Assembly (NCBI GenBank): GCA_002292265.1
Contig: DBBQ01000038.1
Coordinates: forward strand, 104,490-135,319
Origin: Flavobacteriaceae bacterium UBA980
GTDB taxonomy: Bacteria > Bacteroidota > Bacteroidia > Flavobacteriales > Flavobacteriaceae
Direction of reading: 5' to 3'
Length of the DNA: 30,830 bases
A program made the translations under genes and the position numbers. Position 1 is the stretch's first letter, and the number at the start of each line of letters is the position of its first letter. The notes beneath the pieces are model-generated. The model searched no databases, had not been told where the DNA came from, and saw only the letters and a program-made list of their open reading frames with translations. Shown here piece by piece: positions 16,293-23,535 of this stretch.

Positions 16293-18653
16293 TCAAAAGA
16301 ACAATACAAATCCAAAAGAAGGCAGCGGGGTATTGTTCCCCTCATTGGTCGATACGGGGACTAAACTTTTAGGCAAAATCACGGTACCGTCTTCACTTCT
16401 GTTCAATCCGTATTCTTCGGGGGTGGGATTGGGTTGTGCCAAGAAATTTTGAACTTCAAAGTACAAATTGAAGGAAAGGTCTTTAAAATTCCACTTTTTA
16501 TCAAATCGAATATCCGCTAGGTTAAAAGCGTTGAGTTTTACTTCTCCTAATCGGTCATAATCTAGAATTATTTCAGGATAAGAAGTCGTACTCGCTTCAA
16601 TATCAACGGGTACATAAGGATTTTTTCCTGCATACCTCCATCGGGCGCTGATTTCCCAATTCCGTTTGAGTTTATACCCGCCCGAAAAAGAAATCAAATG
16701 ACGACTGTCCCATACCGAGGGTCTTGAGATTCCATCCAATCCTGTAAAGTCACTAAAAAAGTAAGTGTAAGCAAAAACACCGTAAAAGTTTCTAGATAGT
16801 TTTTGCTGGAATAAAAGTTCTGCTCCCGAGCTCTGTCCTTCCCCCTCTGTGAGAATAGCCTCATTTCCCAAGACTTCAAATCCCCCTCCTTTATTGGCCA
16901 GAGAAACGCCCTCTGCTACAGAGATGGGGTAGTCTGCATAATTCTTTACAAAGCCTTCTATTGTAAATCGAGATACGGGAGTTAAATTGTATTCTAGACC
17001 CGCTACTACATGATCACTTCTTGTGTACCGCGCGTTTTGATTGACAAAAACAGCGCTTTGGTTTTGATAGCCCAGCATGGTATACGTCGGTATTTTAAAA
17101 TACCTCCCCAAGGACCCATTTAACTTCCATTTTTGGTCTTCGGTCAAGGCGTAGGAGAAGGAAGCTCTGGGAGACAGATTATCGATTAAGTTTGATCCTG
17201 TAGAAAAAGAATCGGCATCGGTTCGCAATCCTAATGAAAGATTCAATCGATCGTTCCAAAATTTCCTAGATCCCTTGACAAAAAAGCCGTATTTGGCAAA
17301 GTTCAGATCGGTTGTATAGGTTAAATTTTCTCTTAAAAAACGGGTATCGTTTTGGTAACTTGAATTTTGGACGTTAAACCCTGTAGACCACTTCCACTCG
17401 TTGATGTATTGAACGGCTTGGAAGCGGAGTTTCGTTTCCCATTCAAAGGAATCGTTTTGAAATAAAATCCCTGTTTTGTTTGTATTGTCTTGATATCGGG
17501 AAAAGACGTTTTGCAAACGGTTGGAGCTCACGGCCGTATTGATGAATCCTTTTCCGTTCTTGTAATTCCTTTTCCAAGCCAGTCCTACCGTAGTACTGCG
17601 TTGATCGATGATTGCAACTTGTTCCAAAGTGGCTTGCTGTTCTGCGTCAAAGTCATCCGGGGGTTTTACTGAAAAATCATCAATAGAACCAATGCCGATA
17701 AATGTAAGTGTATTGTACCGATCGATTTCATGTTTAATTTTCCACTGATAATCCCAATAATCAGGTCGAATAGGAAGTCCGATTAACTCGAAAAGGAATT
17801 GCAAATAACTTCTTCGGGCAGAAAACAAAAAGGTGGTTTTTGCGGGTTCCGACTTGTCCTTTCGAAATAAGGGCCCTTCTAAAGTAAGTCCCGCTTCACT
17901 GGCACCAAAACGAAAATTCCCACCAAAACCGTTGGGGTCTCCTTCGCGTTGTTCAAAAGAAAGTACACCCGAAAGGGGATTGTCGTATTCGGCACCAAAG
18001 GAGGAACTAGAAAGGGTTACCTCTCTAATGAAAGACACATTGATCATCCCCACAGGCCCCCCAGCACTTCCCTGGGTGCTAAAGTGATTGATGTTTGGGA
18101 TTTCAATTCCATCTAAATAATAAACCGTTTCGTTGGGCGCACCCCCTCGGATAATGATGTCGTTTCGAAAACCACCAATAGAGGGAGAAATCCCAGGCAT
18201 ACTTTGTACCACTTTGGTGATGTCGTTATTCCCTCCGGGATAGGTTTCGATCTCTACCGCAGAAAACGTTTGTGTGGATAGTGGTGTTTCACTTTTGGTC
18301 TTAAAGGGACTTCGAATCACAACAACCTCATCCAGATTTTCTGCAACTTCTTCGAGTTCAAAAAGTAAGGGAATGTTTCCAACCGATTTTACAATGATAT
18401 TGTATTGTGTTGCTGTTTCATAACCCAGATAACTGGCTACCACATTATAGGATTTTGAAGGAATATCGTTGATCGAGAAAAAACCATTCGCATCAGTTAC
18501 TGTGCCTAGGTTCGTTCCTTCTAGGATAAGAGTTGCTCCCTCTAGGGGCTGTTGACTTTGTATATCTAAAATGCGTCCGCTTAGCCCTCCCGTATTTTGA
18601 GAAATAGCAAAACAACTTGATAAAAAAAGAAGAAATGTGATTTTTTTGTGCAT
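16293..18653 (-). CDS. TonB-dependent receptor with carboxypeptidase-like N-terminal domain
   Basis: An outer-membrane receptor of about 786 residues. The start is the ATG at 18653 (MHKKITFLLFLSSC, a signal peptide). The longer reading begins with TTG at 18659, inside a promoter-like TATTTTTG. After cleavage comes a CarboxypepD_reg-like domain (GGLSGRILDIQSQQPLEGAT and SYLGYET, about 22-100). The plug follows (NNDITKVVQSMPGISPS, DIIIRGGAPNETVYYLDGIEIPN), then a 22-strand-type barrel ending in a terminal Phe (FGFVLFF). There is no SusD partner, so it is not a typical polysaccharide system. The ligand is unknown; it is divergent from a Rieske lipoprotein. Confidence 0.92.
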   Translation of the reverse strand: MHKKITFLLFLSSCFAISQNTGGLSGRILDIQSQQPLEGATLILEGTNLGTVTDANGFFSINDIPSKSYNVVASYLGYETATQYNIIVKSVGNIPLLFELEEVAENLDEVVVIRSPFKTKSETPLSTQTFSAVEIETYPGGNNDITKVVQSMPGISPSIGGFRNDIIIRGGAPNETVYYLDGIEIPNINHFSTQGSAGGPVGMINVSFIREVTLSSSSFGAEYDNPLSGVLSFEQREGDPNGFGGNFRFGASEAGLTLEGPLFRKDKSEPAKTTFLFSARRSYLQFLFELIGLPIRPDYWDYQWKIKHEIDRYNTLTFIGIGSIDDFSVKPPDDFDAEQQATLEQVAIIDQRSTTVGLAWKRNYKNGKGFINTAVSSNRLQNVFSRYQDNTNKTGILFQNDSFEWETKLRFQAVQYINEWKWSTGFNVQNSSYQNDTRFLRENLTYTTDLNFAKYGFFVKGSRKFWNDRLNLSLGLRTDADSFSTGSNLIDNLSPRASFSYALTEDQKWKLNGSLGRYFKIPTYTMLGYQNQSAVFVNQNARYTRSDHVVAGLEYNLTPVSRFTIEGFVKNYADYPISVAEGVSLANKGGGFEVLGNEAILTEGEGQSSGAELLFQQKLSRNFYGVFAYTYFFSDFTGLDGISRPSVWDSRHLISFSGGYKLKRNWEISARWRYAGKNPYVPVDIEASTTSYPEIILDYDRLGEVKLNAFNLADIRFDKKWNFKDLSFNLYFEVQNFLAQPNPTPEEYGLNRSEDGTVILPKSLVPVSTNEGNNTPLPSFGFVLFF

Positions 18654-18691
18654 GTGCAAAAATAGCCTAAAACAGGAAAGTTATGTCATTT

Positions 18692-18718
18692 TTGTTTATT
18701 TATTTTTTATTATCTTTA
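18692..18718 (+). promoter_or_regulatory. probable promoter of the Rieske lipoprotein gene
   Basis: TTG at 18692-18694 and TATCTTTA at 18711-18718 (one mismatch to TAnnTTTG), 16 bp apart, end 15 bp before the ATG at 18734. This makes the upstream in-frame ATG at 18683 unlikely, since it lies before the promoter. Confidence 0.5.
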
Positions 18719-18733
18719 GACAAAAATTTCGTT

Positions 18734-19171
18734 ATGAAAAACAGAAGAGACTTTTTAAAAACAGCTTGCAAGCCTGTTGTGCTTGCGACTTTAGGAATAC
18801 CTCTTTTGGAAGCATGTAGTTCAGAAGAACTTTCTACCACAGACTCTACTGTTAACTCAAATTCTGGTGCTACGGAGAGAGCCCCCTTGACTGTCAACAT
18901 TTCAAGTGGAGACTTTACAGGTCTTCAAGAGGTTGGGGGCTGGTTAAATTATACGGGGGAAAACCTCTTACTTGTCCGCATTAGCGAGGAAGTGATTCGT
19001 GTCTTTGACAACAAATGTCCTCACCAGGGAAATAGAGACAGTTGGACTTATAATGGAAGTCAGTTTACCTGTGGATATCACAACAATTCCTACTCAGACA
19101 GTTGTAGTGGATCACTCAAATGTTATACAACTTCGCTAAGCGAGAATACCCTCACCATCACATTCGATTAA
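18734..19171 (+). CDS. Tat-exported Rieske [2Fe-2S] lipoprotein
   Basis: 145 residues from the ATG at 18734. The N-terminus MKNRRDFLKTA is a twin-arginine (Tat) motif, followed by a hydrophobic stretch and a lipobox LEAC (C28), so the folded Fe-S protein should be exported and lipidated. The Rieske ligands are C95-P-H97 and C113-G-Y-H116, spaced 15 residues. The extra disulfide cysteines of bc1-type Rieske proteins (CTHLGC/CPCHGS) are absent, which is closer to the dioxygenase-ferredoxin or nitrite-reductase small-subunit type. Other cysteines lie near the end (SCSGSLKC). Electron partners are not encoded nearby. A Tat signal and a lipobox together suit cofactor insertion in the cytoplasm. 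Confidence 0.88.
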   Translation: MKNRRDFLKTACKPVVLATLGIPLLEACSSEELSTTDSTVNSNSGATERAPLTVNISSGDFTGLQEVGGWLNYTGENLLLVRISEEVIRVFDNKCPHQGNRDSWTYNGSQFTCGYHNNSYSDSCSGSLKCYTTSLSENTLTITFD

Positions 19172-19177
19172 TAATAG

Positions 19178-19327
19178 TTAACTCTTTTTATACAGCACAT
19201 CCTCTTTCTTTATATCGTAGTGTTCAATAAGAAACGTGAGGATGAAAAAGTAACCCGCCAAACAAGTCAAGGTAATTACGTACTTAGTGTAAACTTTAAA
19301 AAAGTTTAGTTTAAAAAAAACTACCCT
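19178..19327 (-). pseudogene. possible small membrane protein or gene remnant with no ATG
   Basis: A 49-codon open frame on the minus strand, stop to stop. Its translation looks protein-like: KVYTKYVITL, a hydrophobic helix (TCLAGYFFILTFLI) and a charged tail ending DIKKEDVLYKKS. The stop sits 6 bp from the convergent Rieske stop, like other gene ends in this window. There is no ATG or GTG in the frame; only TTG at 19270 or 19258 could start it. T-runs of 8 and 6 nt lie in its 5' part, where a frameshift could have removed the true start. I do not recognise the family. Confidence 0.3.
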
Positions 19328-19337
19328 TTACTTTAAA

Positions 19338-19901
19338 TTAATTTTTCTTTTTGGAAGCTTTTCTTTCAATTTTGCGCTGCTCTCTTTGCACATCTTTCTC
19401 TTCTACTGCTCGTAAGGCTTCATTTTTTTCATCTTCCTTTTCGTCATAGGCTTGTCGCAATTCTTCAAGATCAGCCTTCCCAATCTGCTCTTGATCTGCC
19501 GCTTGAAGTGAAGCATCCTCTACACCAAAACTTCCCTTTTGCGTTTGTTTACGCATGATCTCACGAGCTGCTTTTAGGTTGTAGTAAAGACCAGGGTCAA
19601 TCATTTTATTTGCAATAAAATGTTCATTTTTGTTTTTATCCCAGCGTATAAATAGAAAACCCCCGTTTACAGAATCCAGAATGACACGATATACATGTGC
19701 GTGATTGGGTAGTGATTGATATACTTGAATCTGTTCGGGCACATATCCAGCTGTATACAAAATTTCTTCAACAAAAGCTTTTTGTGTGATTAAGGAAGGA
19801 TCGGCATAACGCCCTTCTATCTGAAGACCCTCTTGAGCCTGAACACCTGTGAGGTACAACAAAAAAATTAGACTAAAAGCAAAGTATCTATTCCAGTGCA
19901 T
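19338..19901 (-). CDS. secreted protein of unknown function with coiled-coil tail
   Basis: 187 residues, not recognised. Residues 1-22 are a signal peptide (FLLYLTGVQAQ). A compact part follows at about 25-110 (KAFVEEILYTAGYVPEQI, VYRVILDSVNGGFLFIRWDK). From about 110 to the end it is a highly charged helix (KADLEELRQAYDEKEDEKNE, ending ERKASKKKN) that should form a coiled coil. It is probably periplasmic. A 25-codon ORF overlaps its start by 14 nt, and the promoter region at 20152-20166 could serve it. It has no functional link to its neighbours. Confidence 0.7.
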   Translation of the reverse strand: MHWNRYFAFSLIFLLYLTGVQAQEGLQIEGRYADPSLITQKAFVEEILYTAGYVPEQIQVYQSLPNHAHVYRVILDSVNGGFLFIRWDKNKNEHFIANKMIDPGLYYNLKAAREIMRKQTQKGSFGVEDASLQAADQEQIGKADLEELRQAYDEKEDEKNEALRAVEEKDVQREQRKIERKASKKKN

Positions 19902-19965
19902 CAGAATTACTATTTAAATTTTCCTTGTTAATTTCTTCCAACCACATAAAACTTTTCAAAATCAT
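19888..19965 (-). CDS. very small ORF overlapping the start of the coiled-coil protein gene
   Basis: 25 codons, MILKSFMWLEEIN then a Asn/Ser-rich end. Its TAG lies 9 bp inside the next gene, a layout compatible with translational coupling. There is no SD and no recognised family, and at this length it may be chance. It fills the space between the 36-residue ORF and the coiled-coil protein gene. Confidence 0.2.
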   Translation of the reverse strand: MILKSFMWLEEINKENLNSNSDALE

Positions 19966-20013
19966 AAAAAATCCTAAAGCGTGCGAAATAGGTATGGGAC
20001 AGGTAAACACATC

Positions 20014-20124
20014 TTACTCAAAGTTACTTTTATTGTAAGTTATAAACACATCCCGAACAGAAAAAATCAGAAGTCCTAAGGTCAAAAGTGCCTTTGCGTT
20101 AGTATACTGTCTTAACAACTCCAT
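20014..20124 (-). CDS. 36-residue candidate single-pass membrane peptide
   Basis: ATG at 20124 to TAA at 20014. The protein begins MELLRQYTNAKA, continues with a hydrophobic helix LLTLGLLIFSVRDVFITY and ends NKSNFE. The composition (charged start, one helix, polar end) is that of a small membrane protein. A TATCTTTG element (20159-20166) sits 35 bp upstream on the same strand. The gene is in an otherwise empty 356-bp stretch between the coiled-coil protein and the metal cassette. I do not recognise it. Conservation in relatives would be needed to call it real. Confidence 0.45.
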   Translation of the reverse strand: MELLRQYTNAKALLTLGLLIFSVRDVFITYNKSNFE

Positions 20125-20158
20125 AATCGAATATACCTTATTATTATGATCATTACTT

Positions 20159-20166
20159 CAAAGATA
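20159..20166 (-). promoter_or_regulatory. -7 promoter element upstream of the small-ORF region
   Basis: The minus strand reads TATCTTTG, an exact TAnnTTTG match. The nearest upstream TTG (20179-20181) is only 12 bp away, shorter than usual. It would drive the 36-residue ORF and possibly the downstream coiled-coil protein gene. Confidence 0.45.
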
Positions 20167-20201
20167 CGAAAATAGAGACAAGTTAACACTCGTAAGATTC
20201 A

Positions 20202-20241
20202 CTAAAACAGTGTTTTAGAGTGATATAGCACTCTTTTTAAA
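20202..20241. terminator. overlapping inverted repeats downstream of the metal TonB receptor
   Basis: Two dyads overlap. CTAAAACA and TGTTTTAG flank a single G at 20202-20218. AGAGTG and CACTCT around ATATAG (about 20217-20234) are followed on the plus strand by TTTTT. The receptor gene ends at 20258 on the minus strand, so its transcript passes through both. On that strand the T-run is on the wrong side of the second hairpin, so termination is plausible but not classic. The first dyad could be a protein-binding site. Confidence 0.35.
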
Positions 20242-20257
20242 TGTCACTCTTCTGAGC

Positions 20258-22660
20258 TTAATAATTTAAAGTAAACTGAATTTGAAAATTTCTTCCAACT
20301 TCTGAAGCATAGAAGCGCATTCTATTTAGATAATTTCTATAATCTACATTTGTTAGATTTTGAGCACTAATTCGGATTTGGCTTTTCAATTTGGTTTTGC
20401 TTTCTAAGTTTATTGAAAAATATAGATCTAACTTTTGAAAACCTGCAGGTGGGGTACTTATATCTACAATTTCACTAATCAATTTACCTTCTTGTATTAA
20501 ACTTACAGGAAAATTTGTATTTGGATATCTATTTTGTTTTGAACTAAAATGATTTACAAGCTCTAAATCCCAGGAGCCCTTTCTCGGTTTAAATTTAAAT
20601 TTTTGAAAAGTATTGAGAGGAGGCATTAATATCAAAGGCTGTTTCTTCAATACATCTTGAGCAAATGTATAGGAAACTCCCAAATCAAGTTTGAAACGGC
20701 TATCAATATAAAATGAAGAATTCACATCTGCCCCTGTCAAAAAAACATCAGTCGCGTTGTACTCCCATACAGGAAATGCACCTCTTATTGTTTGCTGCAG
20801 TTTAGTAGGATTTATGTAAATATAATCGAAAGACTTAGAAATAAAAGGTTCAAAATTCCAAATAAATTTTCCTGTTTCTTTTGAAAAACTAAAGAGTATC
20901 TTATGATTAATTTCTTTTTCAAGGGATAGGCTTCCGTATTCAATAGCGGCTATACTGTGGTGTAACCCGTCACTAAATAGTTCAGAGGTATTTGGTGCCC
21001 TCTGTGATAAAATATATGAGGCATTGATTTGAAACGCTTCTCCAATTTTTGAGCTGATGCCCGTTTGTGCAGAATAATTCAAATAATTCAATTTGGGATT
21101 TGTCAAGATTTGATTACCAATATTTTGCATTTCAAAATCACTGAATAAAGTAGAGTAATTACGTTCATTCCAAACTGGCACATCGTAGTACTTTTTTGCA
21201 TCAATAAAAATCTGATCTACGCGAAAACCCCACTCCCAAATAAAATAATTATTCCTTTTGAGAATTCCTAGAATATACAAGCCAGCTTCGTATTTAAAAT
21301 AGTCTGGTATGAGTCTTTTAATTCCCGTTTTGGGATCTGAAAAATTATCCTGAACTAATCCGTTTAACCCCAGTTCAAAACTCCAGTTTTTATAATTTAT
21401 TCCAGATAGACTACCGATTAGGGTATGTGTTTTAAGTTGTAAGTCAATGGCTGGAATTTCGGTTCTACCACCCCGGCGAACATCAAACTCTTTTCTTTCA
21501 TTTACTTGAAAATTATACCCCCATTCTAATTTAGTTTGTTTTTCAAATACCTTGAAATAATTAAATGATAATTTTCGATGTCTCCCTTTTTGTTTGGGGG
21601 CATCAATAGCATAACTAAACTCTCCAAGCAACCTTGGGATACTTGAATTTAATGAATAAAATAAATCTTCAACATTACCTATATGAGCACCTTTAAGTAT
21701 TCCCGTTTCAATACTATAACTAGAGTAGTTAAAATTCCATCCTTTTACGATTTTATCTTTACCCAACTTAATTGAAAAATCTGCTTCTTTTAATCCTGTA
21801 TTTGAAAGCAAATAATTCGGAGCATGATAATCACCATAACGTTTTCCTGTTATTTGTCCGCTTATAAAAAAACCATTTGAATAGGTTCTTTCTAATTTGG
21901 ATATAATTTTTGCACCTCTTCCATTAGATTCTAGATTCAAACTCAAATTGCCAAAAAGAGAATCTTTAAGTTCTTTTCTGCTCGAACTTAAAATGATCAA
22001 TCCTCCCGAAGTGTCTCCTCCGTATTTTAATGCCGCAGCCCCTTTAATTAGTTGAATTTTCTCGAAAGAATTAAAATCGATATTAGGAGCATGATCTGAA
22101 CCCCATTCTTGATCATATTGTCTAAAATTATCTGTGACAATTCCAACTCTACTTCCTGACATTCCATGTATTGCGGGCTTGTTTATCCCATTCCCTGTTT
22201 TTATTACTGAAGCACCTGTAATAAAGTTCAAAGCTTCAACCATCGTATTACTCCCGTAAGTATTTATTTCGTTTATGTCAAGACTAACTTCTTGAACTGA
22301 ATTTCTCAGTTTGGAGATCTTATTATCAAAGAGTATGATTTCCTCCAATTCGTTGATATGATGTTCCAAATCAAAATTAATTCTCTGGCTGCTTTGGAGG
22401 TTAATCATTTTTTTGACTGACCGACATTGCGGATGTTGAATAGTTATTTGGTATGTTCCAGCGCACAGTCCTTCTATTCTATAATTACCATTTAAGTTAG
22501 TTTGAGAGAAAATATTGGTGCTCTCTATTTTTATTAGAGCACCAATAATTTGAGATCTATCATGTAAATCTAAAATACTACCACTAATGGATAAATCACA
22601 TTTCTGACTGTAAATCAAATTAATCCAAACTATAATTAATAAAAAAAAAAATCGATTCAT
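20258..22660 (-). CDS. TonB-dependent receptor of a probable transition-metal uptake cassette
   Basis: An 800-residue outer-membrane receptor. The signal peptide is at 1-18 (IIVWINLIYSQ). A CarboxypepD_reg-like domain follows at about 22-100, with the plug at about 115-230 (GSNTMVEALNFITGASVIK, NKPAIHGMSGSRVGIVTDNF, EWGSDHAPNIDFNSFEKIQL, IKGAAALKYGGDTSGGLIIL). A barrel ends with QIQFTLNY. The SDHAP segment in the plug recalls ZnuD-like receptors. The ATG overlaps the upstream lipoprotein stop by 1 nt (TAATG), so the two are translationally coupled. With His-rich small proteins upstream, metal (zinc is my guess) uptake is inferred. The region is clearly more AT-rich than its neighbours. Confidence 0.9.
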   Translation of the reverse strand: MNRFFFLLIIVWINLIYSQKCDLSISGSILDLHDRSQIIGALIKIESTNIFSQTNLNGNYRIEGLCAGTYQITIQHPQCRSVKKMINLQSSQRINFDLEHHINELEEIILFDNKISKLRNSVQEVSLDINEINTYGSNTMVEALNFITGASVIKTGNGINKPAIHGMSGSRVGIVTDNFRQYDQEWGSDHAPNIDFNSFEKIQLIKGAAALKYGGDTSGGLIILSSSRKELKDSLFGNLSLNLESNGRGAKIISKLERTYSNGFFISGQITGKRYGDYHAPNYLLSNTGLKEADFSIKLGKDKIVKGWNFNYSSYSIETGILKGAHIGNVEDLFYSLNSSIPRLLGEFSYAIDAPKQKGRHRKLSFNYFKVFEKQTKLEWGYNFQVNERKEFDVRRGGRTEIPAIDLQLKTHTLIGSLSGINYKNWSFELGLNGLVQDNFSDPKTGIKRLIPDYFKYEAGLYILGILKRNNYFIWEWGFRVDQIFIDAKKYYDVPVWNERNYSTLFSDFEMQNIGNQILTNPKLNYLNYSAQTGISSKIGEAFQINASYILSQRAPNTSELFSDGLHHSIAAIEYGSLSLEKEINHKILFSFSKETGKFIWNFEPFISKSFDYIYINPTKLQQTIRGAFPVWEYNATDVFLTGADVNSSFYIDSRFKLDLGVSYTFAQDVLKKQPLILMPPLNTFQKFKFKPRKGSWDLELVNHFSSKQNRYPNTNFPVSLIQEGKLISEIVDISTPPAGFQKLDLYFSINLESKTKLKSQIRISAQNLTNVDYRNYLNRMRFYASEVGRNFQIQFTLNY

Positions 22661-23205
22661 TAATTTATGATAGTGATTGGTATATCAATTGCCACATCAT
22701 TGAATCCGCCAAACGTTTCTCGAGTATTAGCCTCAAAATTCGTAGGTTGGTGAATTAAATAAACTCGGACAACACCAGATCCGCTAGTTCTCGTATTCCA
22801 TATGCTTTTGATAAGGACACCTCTACTACCGTCTTTGGTATCATTACCCGCTGAAGTAACATTAACAGAAACCTCAGCAAATTCATAAAAAACTTGATGT
22901 TCTGAGGCTTCTTCAATCACTTCCAAAGTTACATTTTCAATATCGCTGGGATTACTTTTATTTAAAAATGAAATCTCAACATCATAATCATTATTGTTTG
23001 TTAGATTTATTGATTGAGAGTTTTGCTCACTTATATCCCAATCGACAGTTTGAATTGATCCGTCAGATGATTGAATTTCAACAACAACGTTAGAGATATA
23101 CTCTTGTTGATTAACTGCATCTGGATCATCTTTACTACAGGAGTAGACTAAGATCAATACAAAAAAGATAATTTTAATCCTGAATAGATTTTTAATAATA
23201 CTCAT
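22660..23205 (-). CDS. lipoprotein of the metal TonB cassette
   Basis: 181 residues. The N-terminal hydrophobic segment ends with a lipobox (VYSC, C23), so this is a lipoprotein. The mature part is beta-rich and acidic (YISNVVVEIQSSDGSIQTV, NNDYDVEISFLNKS, GSGVVRVYLIHQPTNFEAN, FGGFNDVAIDIPITI). It resembles small periplasmic-binding-fold-like lipoproteins that I recall beside metal TonB receptors in Flavobacteriia, though I cannot verify the family. It is stop-start coupled to the receptor gene. A strong terminator hairpin lies 39 bp upstream, so its expression may depend on read-through. Confidence 0.78.
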   Translation of the reverse strand: MSIIKNLFRIKIIFFVLILVYSCSKDDPDAVNQQEYISNVVVEIQSSDGSIQTVDWDISEQNSQSINLTNNNDYDVEISFLNKSNPSDIENVTLEVIEEASEHQVFYEFAEVSVNVTSAGNDTKDGSRGVLIKSIWNTRTSGSGVVRVYLIHQPTNFEANTRETFGGFNDVAIDIPITIIN

Positions 23206-23243
23206 TAGATTTTTTTTAAAGAATTATTTAAATATTTCGATAC

Positions 23244-23292
23244 TAAAAACCAAAGGGTCATGCAAAATTAAAAATTGAGCATGACCCTTTTG
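23244..23292 (-). terminator. strong intrinsic terminator inside the metal cassette
   Basis: Perfect 12-bp arms AAAGGGTCATGC (23252-23263) and GCATGACCCTTT (23279-23290) enclose a 15-nt AT-rich loop. On the minus strand the hairpin is followed by GGTTTTTAG, a short U-tract. It follows the His-rich lipoprotein stop by about 32 bp and precedes the second lipoprotein, so it splits the cassette in two or attenuates its distal genes. Confidence 0.75.
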
Positions 23293-23323
23293 GCTATTAT
23301 ATTATGCTGTAAATCTTTCTGTT

Positions 23324-23461
23324 TTAAGCAATATTATTATTGGTTTCAATAATTGCCGAAGCATGATCATGACCATCATGATCATCATGATCATCCTCTT
23401 TTTCGCATGAAACAATTGCTAATGAACTAAAGACAAATAGTAGTAATATATATTTTTTCAT
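23324..23461 (-). CDS. 45-residue His/Asp-rich lipoprotein, putative metal binder
   Basis: The start is the ATG at 23461 (MKKYILLLFVF); a longer frame from 23539 adds 26 atypical residues and overlaps the upstream gene. The lipobox is IVSC (C19). The mature peptide is only 27 residues, EKEDDHDDHDGHDHASAI then an Asn-rich end, and holds four histidines among six aspartates. That is a plausible zinc, copper or nickel chelator tethered to a membrane. The coding DNA is itself repetitive (ATGATC/ATGATG units at about 23363-23395). It lies between the RGPP protein and the internal terminator. Confidence 0.72.
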   Translation of the reverse strand: MKKYILLLFVFSSLAIVSCEKEDDHDDHDGHDHASAIIETNNNIA

Positions 23462-23535
23462 TTTATAATAATTAAGGTTAGTAAATTTACTTTTTGAGTT
23501 TTTGACACACACTTCAATGTGTCTGATAAGACTTA

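Noticed and set aside
18683..18733. N-terminal extension of the Rieske protein from an upstream ATG
   Set aside because: It precedes the likely promoter and would place 17 hydrophobic residues before the Tat motif.
19290..19308. TAAACTTT/AAAGTTTA inverted repeat as a terminator
   Set aside because: All-AT stem but one pair, with no T-run placed correctly on either strand; it also lies inside the start-less frame.
16293..22660. SusC/SusD polysaccharide utilisation locus
   Set aside because: Neither TonB receptor is followed by a SusD-like gene and no glycoside hydrolases are nearby.
23363..23395. ATGATC/ATGATG repeats as a possible repeat array
   Set aside because: They are the codons of the His/Asp-rich peptide, too short and irregular for a CRISPR or satellite.
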